DNA of 64,000 nucleotides from Deltaproteobacteria bacterium (GTDB lineage: Bacteria > Myxococcota_A > Polyangia > GCA-2747355 > JADLHG01), in NCBI GenBank assembly GCA_020848905.1, contig JADLHG010000031.1, positions 248,001-312,000 of the forward strand, read 5' to 3'. How positions within the stretch are numbered: the stretch's first letter is position 1; each line of letters begins with the position of its first letter. The translations under genes were made by a program, and so were the position numbers. Below are positions 34,028-42,946 of the stretch, one piece after another. The notes beneath the pieces are model-generated. The model did not search any database. It was not told the origin of the DNA and saw only the letters and a list, made by a program, of their open reading frames with translations.

Positions 34028-35128
34028 TTATTCGCGTGCCGGGCCGGCGGCGAGCCAGGCCTGGACGCGGGGTGGCAGAAGGGATCGCGCCTTCTCCTCG
34101 GGCAGGTTCGAGGGGAGGGCGGGAGTCCGTCCATCGTAGGTGTGCCAGAAGAGCACCGGCCCGTGGAGCGCTCCGCTCCGGGCGTGCCCGAGCAACGCGG
34201 CCATGGCTTTCGCCCCGTAGGTCGTATCCAGCGTCAACCCCTCCAGCTCGAGGAGCTGGCGTTGCGCGTCGAGGCCCGCGGGGGTCACGCGCCCGTAGCC
34301 CCCGCCGTAGAAGCCGTGGAGCACCGTCAGGGAAGGGAGCCGTCGCGGGACCTCTCCGCCGAGGCGGCGTGCCTCGCGGCCCAGGGCGCGGGCCAGGCGT
34401 CGCGTCCGCAGGCCGTTGGCGAGCAGCCGGTGCACCACCGCCACGGCCACGAGCTCCGGGCGGAGTCCGGCCAGGCCGAGCCCGACCAGCAAGCCCGCCG
34501 CAGTGCCCGAGCTCCCGAGGGGCAGGTAGATCCGCGAGGGGGGCGGCAGCTCGCCGCGGGCCACCTGCGCCCCGAGCTCGAGCCCCGCGGCGACGGTCCC
34601 GAGAGAGCCCCGCACCGAGGAGCCGCCGGGCCCGATGAGGAAGGGGCGTTCCGCGCCACGCCAGGCGCGAAGCAGCGTGAGCGGCAGGAGGACCGAACTA
34701 GGGCAGGGCCAGATCGTGGCCCCGAGCGCGGCCGCCCGCGAGACGTTCCGCGCCACGTTCGGCGTGACCGGCTGCGGCACGACCACCGCGTGCGCGGCGA
34801 GGCCCAGCTCGCGGGCGTAGTAGGCGGTGGCCACCACCTGGTTGGAGCCGACGCCCCCGACCACCACGACCGAACGGCAGCCGCGGCGCAGGGCCTGCGC
34901 GAGGAGCGGCTCGAGGTTACGCACCTTGTTCCCGCCGTACGCGGGTCCGCAGCGGTCCTCCCGTTTCACCCACAGCTCGAGGCCCAGCTCCGCGCCGAGG
35001 CGCAAAAGCCGCTCCACGGGGGTGGGCCAGGCGCCGAGCGGCAGCCAGGGTACCTCGTCGGCGAGACGGGGGAGGCGCTGCAGGAGCGCCTCGGGAGGCC
35101 GGGTTAGCGCGCGCGCGGCCTCGTCCAC
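34028..35128 (-). CDS. PLP-dependent D-cysteine desulfhydrase / ACC deaminase-like enzyme
   Basis: 366 residues, GTG start. Fold-type II PLP enzyme: WVKREDRCGPAYGGNKVRNLE contains the Schiff-base Lys in GGNKVR (about residue 68), followed by VVVVGGVGSNQ and the phosphate loop LPLGSSGTAAG (about residue 203). This pattern fits the 1-aminocyclopropane-1-carboxylate deaminase/D-cysteine desulfhydrase family, which eliminates H2S or ammonia from small amino acids. The substrate cannot be decided from sequence alone. It lies 25 bases downstream of the PP2C phosphatase gene and may share its transcript. Confidence 0.82.
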   Translation of the reverse strand: MDEAARALTRPPEALLQRLPRLADEVPWLPLGAWPTPVERLLRLGAELGLELWVKREDRCGPAYGGNKVRNLEPLLAQALRRGCRSVVVVGGVGSNQVVATAYYARELGLAAHAVVVPQPVTPNVARNVSRAAALGATIWPCPSSVLLPLTLLRAWRGAERPFLIGPGGSSVRGSLGTVAAGLELGAQVARGELPPPSRIYLPLGSSGTAAGLLVGLGLAGLRPELVAVAVVHRLLANGLRTRRLARALGREARRLGGEVPRRLPSLTVLHGFYGGGYGRVTPAGLDAQRQLLELEGLTLDTTYGAKAMAALLGHARSGALHGPVLFWHTYDGRTPALPSNLPEEKARSLLPPRVQAWLAAGPARE

Positions 35129-35153
35129 AATGCGTCCGGGTGCCTGGCGTGGA

Positions 35154-35909
35154 TCAGCCGGCGTCGACCAGCAGCGCGGTGATGTTGTCGCGACCTCCGC
35201 GCTCGTTGGCCAGGTCCACGAGGCGCTGGGCCACCGCGTCGAGCGAGCCGCTGCCGAGCAGGGGCGCGAGCTCGCCCTCGCGGAAGTAGACGTGCAGCCC
35301 GTCCGAACAGAGCAGGAAGCGGTCCTTCGGGACCACGTCGCACTCCACGGTATCCACCTGGACGTAGTCCCGGTGGCCCACCGCCCGGGTGATGACGTTC
35401 TTGCCGGGGGCGCGCTCGGCCTCCTCCGGGGTGATCAGGCCGTGCTTGAGCTTGTAGTTGACGAGCGTGTGGTCCTCGGTGAGCTGCTGCGCCTGGCCCT
35501 GGCGGTAGCGGTAGACGCGGCTATCTCCGACCTGCGCTACCACGCCGAGCCCCTCGGCCAGCAGCAGCACCGACATGGTAGTGCTCATGCCGCGTCGGTT
35601 GGGGTCGAGCTCCGCGAGTCCGAAGACCATGTAGCACGCGGCCTGCACCGCGCTCTCGACCAGGCGGCGGACGGCAAAGAGGTGCTCCTCGGTGGGGGAC
35701 CGCAAGAAGCGCTCGACCACCTTCCGGCTGCGGCTGACGAAGCCGTAGACCTCCTCCACCGCCTGGGCGCTCGCGATCTCGCCCTTGGCGTGGCCACCCA
35801 CGCCGTCGGCGACGACATAGAGGCCAAGCTCGTCGTCGCTGATGAAGCTGTCTTCATTCAGCGTGCGTCGACGACCGACGTCGGAGATGCCGTGGGACCG
35901 GAGCTGCAT
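35154..35909 (-). CDS. PP2C-family Ser/Thr protein phosphatase (Stp-type)
   Basis: 251 residues from ATG 35909 (MQLRSHGISDVGRRR). The open frame continues upstream to 35990 with an Arg-rich stretch unlike the family. PPM motifs are TLNEDSF, VVADGVGGHAKGE (metal-binding Asp and Gly), GMSTTMSVLLL, AQVGDSRVYR, LTEDHTL, LLCSDGLH and GGRDNIT. It is cytoplasmic and uses two Mn/Mg ions to remove phosphate from Ser/Thr. The Ser/Thr kinase at 37653-40079, less than 2 kb away, is a plausible partner. The serine-phosphatase-kinase pairing is typical, though they are not one operon. Confidence 0.9.
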   Translation of the reverse strand: MQLRSHGISDVGRRRTLNEDSFISDDELGLYVVADGVGGHAKGEIASAQAVEEVYGFVSRSRKVVERFLRSPTEEHLFAVRRLVESAVQAACYMVFGLAELDPNRRGMSTTMSVLLLAEGLGVVAQVGDSRVYRYRQGQAQQLTEDHTLVNYKLKHGLITPEEAERAPGKNVITRAVGHRDYVQVDTVECDVVPKDRFLLCSDGLHVYFREGELAPLLGSGSLDAVAQRLVDLANERGGRDNITALLVDAG

Positions 35910-36125
35910 CCAGGATCTTTCGCGCTTGCGCTCCCTGGTACGCTGCCGACAGCGGGCCGCGCGACTGCAACGTCGCGCCGAACGAGCCACCTGTCGATCG
36001 TTACGTACCGGCTTCCAGTCTAGCAGGGCTCGGGCTCGGCAATCCAGCCACGTCTCGCGCCGTCGGTCGAAGGAGGTGCGATGGCCGGCGCGTGATGCGC
36101 GGCGCGCAGCGGCGGGCGAAAGGCG

Positions 36126-36155
36126 TTGTGGGCGCTTCGACGCCTGCGCTATGAA
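36126..36155 (+). promoter_or_regulatory. Promoter candidate for the RsbR-like gene
   Basis: TTGTGG (36126-36131), 18 bases, TATGAA (36150-36155), then GGAGGAG at 36172-36178 and ATG 36182. The rest of the 272-base divergent region (35910-36181) holds nothing else recognised. Confidence 0.4.
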
Positions 36156-36181
36156 TGTCGCCTCGCGAGGCCGGAGGAGCG

Positions 36182-36967
36182 ATGTCGGGCGAGGTGGAAC
36201 GGCTCAGGTCGGCGCTCACCGAGAAGGGACCTGGGGTCCTCGAGGCCTGGCTGGCCTCGCTGGGGCGTCACAGCTTCGCTCTCCGCGGGCGGTCTGACCT
36301 CCTGCCGACGCTGAGGGAGCGGTGCGGGGCGATCCTGGAGGGGCTCGAGGAGGGCTTGCGCGGCGCGACCTCCCTGGCGCTCGGCGGCACGGACCTGCGA
36401 GAGATGGTCGAACGCCTCGCCTTCACCTGCGGGTGGCTCGCGGGACAGGGCGTGTCGATCGACGCCGCGCTGGCCCTGGCGTACGGCCTGGGCGATGCGC
36501 TCACCGCGGTGCCCGAGGGCTTCGCCCGCGGACTGGCTGTGGTGGCGGCGGAGTCCCACTCGAGCGGCGCCCGGCAGGCCCTCGAAGCGCGCCACCGCGC
36601 CGTGATGGAGAAGAGCCAGGTGGTCTGCCTGCTCGACGAGCGGCTTCCCTGCCTCTTTCTCGTCGGAGACCCCGACCGTCAGGCGCTCGACGAGGCCTTC
36701 GGCCGCCTGATGATGCTGGTCGTGATGCGCGATGCTTCGGTGGTGATCGTCGACCTGGCGTGCCTCTTCCTTCCCGAGGCGACGGTGCCCGAGGCGCTTG
36801 CCATCTACGGCGACTACCGCCACGAGCCGGCGCCGCGCCTCATCCTCTCCGGGGTCACGCCCCCCATCGCCGAGCAGCTCCGTCGGCTCGCGCCGCCGCC
36901 CGGGACCGCCCTCTGCGAGGAGCTCGTAGGGGCGATCGCCGCGAGTCGCGAGGCTGCCGCGCGTTGA
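36182..36967 (+). CDS. RsbR-like protein with STAS-like C-terminus
   Basis: 261 residues from the ATG at 36182, preceded by GGAGGAG. The N-terminal about 130 residues are helical (VLEAWLASLGRHSFALRGRSD and LTEKGPGVLEAW) and resemble the RsbR N-terminal or RsbRD co-antagonist domain. The C-terminal 110 residues (LVVMRDASVVIVDLACLF and APRLILSGVTPPIAEQLRRLA) have the beta-alpha pattern of STAS domains and the RsbR-family SGVTPPIA stretch. No phospho-acceptor Ser/Thr pair is apparent at the usual position (VDLACLFLPE instead of D-x-S/T-G). It may be a stressosome-type scaffold that feeds the partner-switching proteins at 57.7-60.3 kb; that is inference. Confidence 0.6.
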   Translation: MSGEVERLRSALTEKGPGVLEAWLASLGRHSFALRGRSDLLPTLRERCGAILEGLEEGLRGATSLALGGTDLREMVERLAFTCGWLAGQGVSIDAALALAYGLGDALTAVPEGFARGLAVVAAESHSSGARQALEARHRAVMEKSQVVCLLDERLPCLFLVGDPDRQALDEAFGRLMMLVVMRDASVVIVDLACLFLPEATVPEALAIYGDYRHEPAPRLILSGVTPPIAEQLRRLAPPPGTALCEELVGAIAASREAAAR

Positions 36968-37019
36968 CACCCGGGGGCAGTTGCCCGAAACTCGCCCCGC
37001 TCATTCGCACAGGTGACCC

Positions 37020-37556
37020 ATGCAGACGTATCGAATCGTGGTGGCCCATTCGTCGTCGAGCGACGCCTTCGTGGCCCGCGCTCCGGAGCTCTCCGGGTGC
37101 GAGGCGGAGGGGGCCACGCGCGGCGAGGCCGTCGCCAACCTCGAAGCGGCCATGGCCGACCAGCTCGCCAACATGAGGGAACAGGGGCTCGAGGCGCCCG
37201 TGCCGATCGACGAGGAGCCGGCCGATGGCGAGCTCAGGCTCAAGGTGTCGGCGACGCTTCACCGCGACCTGCGCTTCCTGGCCCGGGAGGAGGGAGTGGA
37301 GCTCGAGACCCTCCTCGGCGAGGTGCTGACGCGCGCGGCGGACCTGCTCCGTGGGCGCGGTGGACGGAGCGCCCGCGGCCCGGCGCCGAACCGCGAAGGG
37401 CGTCCACGCGAGATGGGCGGGCCACGCTACCACGACATCATGGAGAACCGCGCCGACTTCATCGAGTACGTGCGGAGTCTGGACCAGGGGGGCGGTGGGC
37501 GCGGTCCTCGCCCCGGCGGCGGCCGTCGCGGTCCGGGCGGTGGCGGCCGTCGGTGA
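37020..37556 (+). CDS. HicB-like/Arc-type domain protein with Gly-Arg-rich tail
   Basis: 178 residues. Residues 1-65 have the HicB-type partial RNase H fold (YRIVVAHSSS, FVARAPELSGCEAEGATRGEAVANLEAAM), and residues 70-110 look like a ribbon-helix-helix or helical segment (LRLKVSATLHRDLRFLAREEGVELETLL). The last 65 residues are a low-complexity tail ending in repeated RGG/GGR. HicB proteins are antitoxins to the small HicA RNase, but no HicA-sized frame with a double-stranded RNA-binding pattern sits next to it. The RGG tail suggests RNA or DNA binding. A stand-alone regulator is therefore more likely than a toxin-antitoxin pair. Confidence 0.65.
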   Translation: MQTYRIVVAHSSSSDAFVARAPELSGCEAEGATRGEAVANLEAAMADQLANMREQGLEAPVPIDEEPADGELRLKVSATLHRDLRFLAREEGVELETLLGEVLTRAADLLRGRGGRSARGPAPNREGRPREMGGPRYHDIMENRADFIEYVRSLDQGGGGRGPRPGGGRRGPGGGGRR

Positions 37557-37637
37557 CGCGCCCTGCGACGCGACTTCGGGCGGTCGTTTCTCCCGCGCGG
37601 GCTCGCCGACAGAAGGACCTTCCGCAGCGCCCCCCCG

Positions 37638-37646
37638 TGATACAAT
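37638..37646 (+). promoter_or_regulatory. Extended -10 promoter candidate, leaderless kinase message
   Basis: TGATACAAT (TGn plus TACAAT) ends six bases before the GTG start at 37653. No Shine-Dalgarno fits in the gap. Confidence 0.45.
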
Positions 37647-37652
37647 CCGCCT

Positions 37653-40079
37653 GTGTCTGAAGCCGCTTTCGAGCCAGTGCGGTTCGGTCGCTACGAGCTG
37701 GAAGAGCGGCTGGCCGTCGGGGGCATGGCGGAGATCTTCCGCGCCAAGACCCGCGGCGCGCACGGGTTCGCCAAGACCCTGGTGGTGAAGCGCATCCTGC
37801 CGCACCTGGCAGCCGACAGCGAGTTCATCGACATGTTCATCGACGAGGCGAACCTCATGGTGCGCCTCGACCACCCGAAGGTCGTCCAGGTGCTCGACTT
37901 CGGCGAGGTGGACGGCCAGTACTACATCGCGATGGAGTACGTGGACGGGATGGACGGCCTGGCGCTGCTCCGCCGCTGCGCCAAGCGCCGCTGCCGCCCC
38001 ACGACCGGCATCTCGGTGCACATCCTGGCCGACGTGCTCGATGCGCTCGACTACGCCCACAGCCTGGCCGACGAGCAGGGACGCAACCTCGGCGTGGTGC
38101 ACCGGGACGTCTCGCCCTCGAACATCTTCATCTCGCGTCTCGGCGAGGTGAAGATCGGCGACTTCGGCATCGCGCGGGCAGCCATGCGCCGCGGACACAC
38201 CGAGGCCGGCGCGCTCAAGGGGAAGTACGGGTACATGGCCCCCGAGCAGGTGGCGGGAGGCGTGGTCGATCACCGCGCGGACCTCTTCGCCGTGGGAATC
38301 GTACTGGCCGAGTTCCTGATGATCCGGCGCCTCTTCTACGCGAAGAACGACCTCGAGGTCCTGCTGCAGGTGCGGGACGCTCGTCTGGACCGCCTGCACA
38401 AGTACGGGCAGCGCATCCCCGACGAGCTGAAGCAGATCCTCGAGTCCAGCCTGGCCCGGGACCCCTCGCTCCGGTATCAGGACGCGGCGGCCTTCCGCGA
38501 CGCTCTGCACCGCTACCTCTTCGACACCCGGAGGATGGTGCGCGCCACGGACGTGCGGCGCTTTCTCGAGCGGCTCATGCAGGACGAGGGGCCGATCACG
38601 AGTCAGCGGCCGGACAGTCGCGAGGTCGAGGTGGAGGCGATCCGCCACTCGGCGATGGACGCTCCGGTCTCGCTGGACGACGAGCGACCGTCGATGGTCG
38701 GTCCGCCGCCCCAGCCGGTGGCCGCTCCCCCGGCTCCTCCCCCGGAACTCGCGCGCCGCACGCCGCCGCCGCTCCCCAAGGTAGAGGCGGTGCCCCCACC
38801 GGCCGCCGGGAAGCCGAGGCCGGTCGCGAGCGACGCGTTGGCGAGCCCTGTGCTGTCCGAGGTCGCGAAGGGGCGCCCGCCCGAGCGAGAGGTCGGGACG
38901 CCCGCCGCCCGGCGGTCAGCGTCGTCGCTCGAGCAGGAGATCGAGGCGGTGCTGGCCGCTCACCCGCTCCCCGAGGGGGCTCTCGAGCTGGGTGAGCTGC
39001 CGCTCGCGCTCCACCTCGAGGAGGAGCCGACGCCCGTGCTCGCACGACCCTCCGCGGCGGCGGACGAGGGGCGTGAGGTGGTGGGTCGGCGTCGCAAGAT
39101 CGTGCTCTCGCCGCCGGCGGCGCAGCCCCCTCTCCCCCCGGGAACGAATCCGACTCTCGACGAACCGCGGCTCAACACCGAGGAGGCGCTCGCGGCCGTA
39201 CCGGAGCTCACCGCCAGCTCCACCTACGCCTCGGCGGATTACTGGAGCTACTCGCACCTCGACGACGATCTCGAGCTTCCGATCGTCGTGGACGAGGCGG
39301 CGGCGGCCGAAGCCGAGGCGGCGGCGGGGCAACGTCTGAGCCCCCTGTCGGCCATGGCGGCCACCGCGGAGGCCGACCTTCGCGGCGAGCTCGGGCGCAC
39401 GAGCCTCTTCCGGGTGCTGTTCAAGCTCGCGGTGGACGAGGAGACGGGGCTGCTGCTCCTGCAGGAGCGGGACCGCCTCAAGGAGATCTTCCTGGTCGAC
39501 GGAGATCCCCAGTACGTGACCTCGAACCGCGCGGAAGAGCTCTTCGGCCAGTACCTCCTCGGCCACGGCGTGATCTCCAAGGGCGAGCTCTCCATGGCGC
39601 TGGCCATGCTCCCGCACTTCGACGGCAAGCTCGGGGACACGCTCGTGGCGCTGAAGCTCTTGCGGCCGATGGAGGTCCTGCGGCACCTGACCCACCAGGT
39701 GCGGCACAAGCTGCTCGAGGCCTTCGCCTGGACCGAAGGCACGTACGCGTTCTTCAGGGGGCGTCACTGCGAGAGCGATTCCGCCCCGCTGGGGCTCGAC
39801 GCCTTCGAGATCATGGGCTCCGCGGTGGACGCGCTCTCCCAGGACTTCCTGCGCGCCCGGCTGGAGCCCTTCCTCGACCGGAGACCGCGTGCGGCCGAGA
39901 TGCCCGCCGTTCCCCCCGAGGTCTTTCGCCTGGGGCCGGCCCCGCGGCAGACCTTCGACCAGCTCGACGGCCGGGTCTCGTTGCGCGAGCTCCTGACCCG
40001 CTACGACAACCCGGAGCAGGCGCAGCGCGCAGCGCGGCTCGCGTACCTCCTCCTCGAGACGGGGCTCGCCGAGAGCTGA
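37653..40079 (+). CDS. Ser/Thr protein kinase with C-terminal DUF4388 (PATAN-like) domain
   Basis: 808 residues, GTG start. The Hanks-type kinase domain covers residues 9-290: glycine loop AVGGMAEIF, VVKRILPHL (catalytic Lys), HRDVSPSNIF (catalytic loop), GDFGIAR (DFG) and APEQVAGG. A Pro/Ala-rich disordered linker (about 300-560) leads to LRGELGRTSLFRVLFKL, the start of a DUF4388/PATAN-type domain (about residues 573-700), as in GliA- or gliding-related two-component proteins. No membrane helix is visible, so it is cytoplasmic. It phosphorylates Ser/Thr on unknown targets. The PP2C gene at 35154 may oppose it. A perfect hairpin follows the stop. Confidence 0.9.
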   Translation: MSEAAFEPVRFGRYELEERLAVGGMAEIFRAKTRGAHGFAKTLVVKRILPHLAADSEFIDMFIDEANLMVRLDHPKVVQVLDFGEVDGQYYIAMEYVDGMDGLALLRRCAKRRCRPTTGISVHILADVLDALDYAHSLADEQGRNLGVVHRDVSPSNIFISRLGEVKIGDFGIARAAMRRGHTEAGALKGKYGYMAPEQVAGGVVDHRADLFAVGIVLAEFLMIRRLFYAKNDLEVLLQVRDARLDRLHKYGQRIPDELKQILESSLARDPSLRYQDAAAFRDALHRYLFDTRRMVRATDVRRFLERLMQDEGPITSQRPDSREVEVEAIRHSAMDAPVSLDDERPSMVGPPPQPVAAPPAPPPELARRTPPPLPKVEAVPPPAAGKPRPVASDALASPVLSEVAKGRPPEREVGTPAARRSASSLEQEIEAVLAAHPLPEGALELGELPLALHLEEEPTPVLARPSAAADEGREVVGRRRKIVLSPPAAQPPLPPGTNPTLDEPRLNTEEALAAVPELTASSTYASADYWSYSHLDDDLELPIVVDEAAAAEAEAAAGQRLSPLSAMAATAEADLRGELGRTSLFRVLFKLAVDEETGLLLLQERDRLKEIFLVDGDPQYVTSNRAEELFGQYLLGHGVISKGELSMALAMLPHFDGKLGDTLVALKLLRPMEVLRHLTHQVRHKLLEAFAWTEGTYAFFRGRHCESDSAPLGLDAFEIMGSAVDALSQDFLRARLEPFLDRRPRAAEMPAVPPEVFRLGPAPRQTFDQLDGRVSLRELLTRYDNPEQAQRAARLAYLLLETGLAES

Positions 40080-40088
40080 GCGTCCGCC

Positions 40089-40107
40089 GCGTTGCGAAAC
40101 GCAACGC
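40089..40107 (+). terminator. Perfect 8-bp hairpin after the kinase gene
   Basis: GCGTTGCG-AAA-CGCAACGC, nine bases beyond the kinase stop codon. It is followed by CTCCCCC, not a T-tract, so it may be a GC-rich terminator, an mRNA 3'-end stabiliser or an operator for the next gene. Confidence 0.45.
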
Positions 40108-40168
40108 CTCCCCCGCGGCGTGCGCGAGACGGTCCGCGCATTGACTTCACCCCGGCGACGGGGGCAGC

Positions 40169-40717
40169 ATGCCGCCCATGAGCTTCTTCGAACGATTGGC
40201 GGGACGCCCACGGCGCCTCGGTTTCCACGTCAGCGAACGGATGACCGGGACCCACCGCACGCTGCGGGAGCTCGAGCCGCTCGAGCCGGTGTCGCCATCG
40301 CTCGGGCGCCCCATCCGGGTGGGGAGCGAGCTCCCGTTTTCCTTCGAGGTGAGGTGGGGGCACCCGGATCTCGTGCACTACCTCAATCCGCTGAAAGGGG
40401 ACTTCACCAAGGCGCTGCTGGAAGGGACGGTCACGGCGGGCGGCCTCTGCACCGCGGCGCCGTTGCGGGGGACGCTCGACTTCCGCTACGTGAGCGAGGC
40501 GCTGATTCGCTATGCCTTCGAGTTCGAGGCGCACGGGCGGCGCTTCCGGTACGTGGGCGAGAAGCGCGACCTCCGCCCCTGGAACCTGCATCGAACGCAC
40601 ACGACCTGCCACGGGACGATCGCGGACGTGGCGACGGGGCAAGTGATCAGCGATTCGGTGGTCTACTTCGACCTGAAGGAGCTCCCGTCGCTGGTGGGCT
40701 CGTTTCGCCTGGAGTAA
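40169..40717 (+). CDS. Conserved-looking protein of unknown function
   Basis: 182 residues with ATG 40169 (ATG 40178, MSFFERLAGR, is an alternative). The sequence is mixed alpha-beta without signal or membrane segment. Features are HVSERMTGTHRTLRELEPLEP, FSFEVRWGHPDLVHYLNPLKGDFTK (key residues W, P, F) and RYVGEKRDLRPWNL. TTLHRTHTTCHG carries His and Cys. The beta-rich FTKALLEGTVTAGGL-type pattern could be lipid- or sugar-binding, but no family was recognised. GlgB begins five bases after its stop, behind an overlapping GGAG, so the two are likely co-transcribed and a glycogen-related role is possible. Confidence 0.6.
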   Translation: MPPMSFFERLAGRPRRLGFHVSERMTGTHRTLRELEPLEPVSPSLGRPIRVGSELPFSFEVRWGHPDLVHYLNPLKGDFTKALLEGTVTAGGLCTAAPLRGTLDFRYVSEALIRYAFEFEAHGRRFRYVGEKRDLRPWNLHRTHTTCHGTIADVATGQVISDSVVYFDLKELPSLVGSFRLE

Positions 40718-40722
40718 GGCGT

Positions 40723-42945
40723 ATGGCTGCTCTGTCGAACGTCGGTGCGGGACCCGAGCTCCTCGGGAGGTCGGAGCTCGTCGGCCCCCTGCTCGACGGA
40801 GTGTGCTCGAACCCGCACGGGATCCTGGGCGCCCACCCCGCGCAGGCCGGCGGCGTGGCGGGGATCGTGGTGCGCGCCTATCACCCCGAGGCGGTGGGGG
40901 GCCGGATCGAGCTCAACGGCGAGGTGCGTCCCCTCGGGCGCTTGCGAGAGGGGGGCCTTCTCGGCGGGTTCGTGCCGGCCGGGACCTTCCCCGTCCATCC
41001 GCGGATCGAGCTCGAGCTGCGAGACGGCGGACGCTGCGCGTACGTCGATCCGTACAGCTTCGCGCCGACGGTGGGCGAGCTCGACCTGCACCTGCACGCC
41101 GAGGGACGGCACCTCCGGCTGTACGAACGCCTCGGCGCCCACCCGCGCGTCATCGACGGGGTGGCCGGGACGGCGTTCGCGGTCTGGGCCCCGAACGCGC
41201 GGCGCGTGAGCGTCGTCGGGACCTTCAACGACTGGGACGGCCGCCGCCACCCGATGCGACAGCTCGGGAGCTCGGGGATCTGGGAGCTCTTCGTCCCGGG
41301 CATCGGCCGGGGTGAGCTCTACAAGTTCGAGCTGAAGCTCCCCGACGGCTCGCTGCGCACCAAGTCCGACCCCGTGGCCCTGCGCGCCGAGCTGCGTCCG
41401 CAGACGGCGTCGGTCGTTTGGGGCCTCGGCGACTACGCGTGGGGAGACGCGCGCTGGATGGAGCAGCGGCGGGACTTCGACCATCGCCGACGTCCGATGG
41501 CGATCTACGAGGTTCACCTCGGGTCGTGGATGCGGGCGCCCGACCGAGGGAACGCCTGGCTCAGCTATCGCGAGCTGGCGCCGCGCCTCGTGACGCACGC
41601 GGTGGAGCACGGCTTCACGCACCTCGAGCTGATGCCGGTGGCCGAGCACGCCTACGACCCCTCGTGGGGATACCAGACGACGGGCTACTTCGCTCCCACC
41701 GCGCGCTTCGGCGACCCGGACGGGCTCCGGTTCCTGGTGGACCTCTGTCACCAGCACGGCGTGGGCGTGATTCTCGACTGGGTTCCGGCCCACTTCCCGC
41801 GGGACGATCACGCCCTGCGGCGCTTCGACGGGACCGCCCTCTACGAGCACGAGGACCCGCGCCAGGGCGAACACCGCGACTGGGGCACGCTGATCTTCAA
41901 CTACGGGCGCAACGAGGTGCGCGGCTTCCTCTTGGCCAACGCGGCGTACTGGTTCGATCAGTTCCACCTCGACGGGATTCGCGTCGACGCGGTGGCCTCG
42001 ATGATCTACCTCGACTACAGCCGCAGCGCCGGGGACTGGCTCCCGAATCGCTACGGCGGGCGCGAGAACCTGGAGGCGATCTCGTTTCTGCAGGAGCTGA
42101 ACACGATGGTCTACCGGGAGTTCCCGGGCGCCTTCACCGTCGCCGAGGAGTCCACGGCGTGGGGGGGCGTGACCCTGCCGACCTACCTCGGGGGCCTCGG
42201 CTTCGGCTTCAAGTGGAACATGGGGTGGATGCACGACACGCTGAGCTACTTCGCGAAGGAGCCGGTCCATCGCTCGTACCACCACGACGACCTCACCTTC
42301 AGCATGCTCTACGCGTACACGGAGAACTTCATCCTGCCGCTCTCGCACGACGAGGTGGTGCACCTGAAGGGCTCGCTCCTCGGGAAGATGCCCGGCGACG
42401 ACTGGCAGAAGGCCGCGAACCTGCGCCTGCTCCTCGCGTACCTCTACGCGCACGTGGGCAAGAAGCTCCTCTTCATGGGGGGCGAGTTCGGGCAGTGGGC
42501 GGAGTGGACGCACGACCACAGCCTCGACTGGCACCTGGCCGAGCATCCGCTCCACGCGGGGATCCAGCAGCTAGTCAAGGACCTGGGCCGGATCTACGCC
42601 AGCCACGATGCGCTCTGGGCCTGGGACGCCGAGCCCCGCGGCTTCCGCTGGATCGACTGTCACGACCGCGCGCAGTCCGTCTTCGCCTTCATGCGGCACG
42701 GCCCGACGAGCGAGCTGGTCTGCGTGTTCAATTTCACGCCCGTGGTGCGTCACGACTATCGCGTGGGGTTGCCGCGGGCTGGGGCTTACCGCGAGCTCTT
42801 GAATACCGACGGAGAAGGGTATGGCGGCGCCAACGTGGGGAACAGTGGATGGGTACAAAGCGAGGCCGTTCCCTGGCACGGGCTCCCCTGTTCCGCGGCC
42901 TTCACCTTGCCGCCGCTCGGGGCGCTCCTGCTCGAAGCGAGCTGA
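40723..42945 (+). CDS. glgB: 1,4-alpha-glucan branching enzyme
   Basis: 740 residues. N-terminal N1 domain (about residues 20-110), CBM48 (GTFNDWDGRRHPM, about 165) and GH13 catalytic barrel. Conserved regions are VILDWVPAHFPRDDHAL, GIRVDAVASMIYLDYSR (nucleophile Asp422), TVAEESTAWGGV (acid/base Glu475 or 476) and LPLSHDEVVHLKGSL. It forms alpha-1,6 branches in glycogen in the cytoplasm. The length equals that of typical GlgB with the N1 domain. No other glycogen genes (glgA, glgC, glgP) appear in the window. It ends one base before a lipoprotein gene. Confidence 0.95.
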   Translation: MAALSNVGAGPELLGRSELVGPLLDGVCSNPHGILGAHPAQAGGVAGIVVRAYHPEAVGGRIELNGEVRPLGRLREGGLLGGFVPAGTFPVHPRIELELRDGGRCAYVDPYSFAPTVGELDLHLHAEGRHLRLYERLGAHPRVIDGVAGTAFAVWAPNARRVSVVGTFNDWDGRRHPMRQLGSSGIWELFVPGIGRGELYKFELKLPDGSLRTKSDPVALRAELRPQTASVVWGLGDYAWGDARWMEQRRDFDHRRRPMAIYEVHLGSWMRAPDRGNAWLSYRELAPRLVTHAVEHGFTHLELMPVAEHAYDPSWGYQTTGYFAPTARFGDPDGLRFLVDLCHQHGVGVILDWVPAHFPRDDHALRRFDGTALYEHEDPRQGEHRDWGTLIFNYGRNEVRGFLLANAAYWFDQFHLDGIRVDAVASMIYLDYSRSAGDWLPNRYGGRENLEAISFLQELNTMVYREFPGAFTVAEESTAWGGVTLPTYLGGLGFGFKWNMGWMHDTLSYFAKEPVHRSYHHDDLTFSMLYAYTENFILPLSHDEVVHLKGSLLGKMPGDDWQKAANLRLLLAYLYAHVGKKLLFMGGEFGQWAEWTHDHSLDWHLAEHPLHAGIQQLVKDLGRIYASHDALWAWDAEPRGFRWIDCHDRAQSVFAFMRHGPTSELVCVFNFTPVVRHDYRVGLPRAGAYRELLNTDGEGYGGANVGNSGWVQSEAVPWHGLPCSAAFTLPPLGALLLEAS

Positions 42946-42946
42946 G

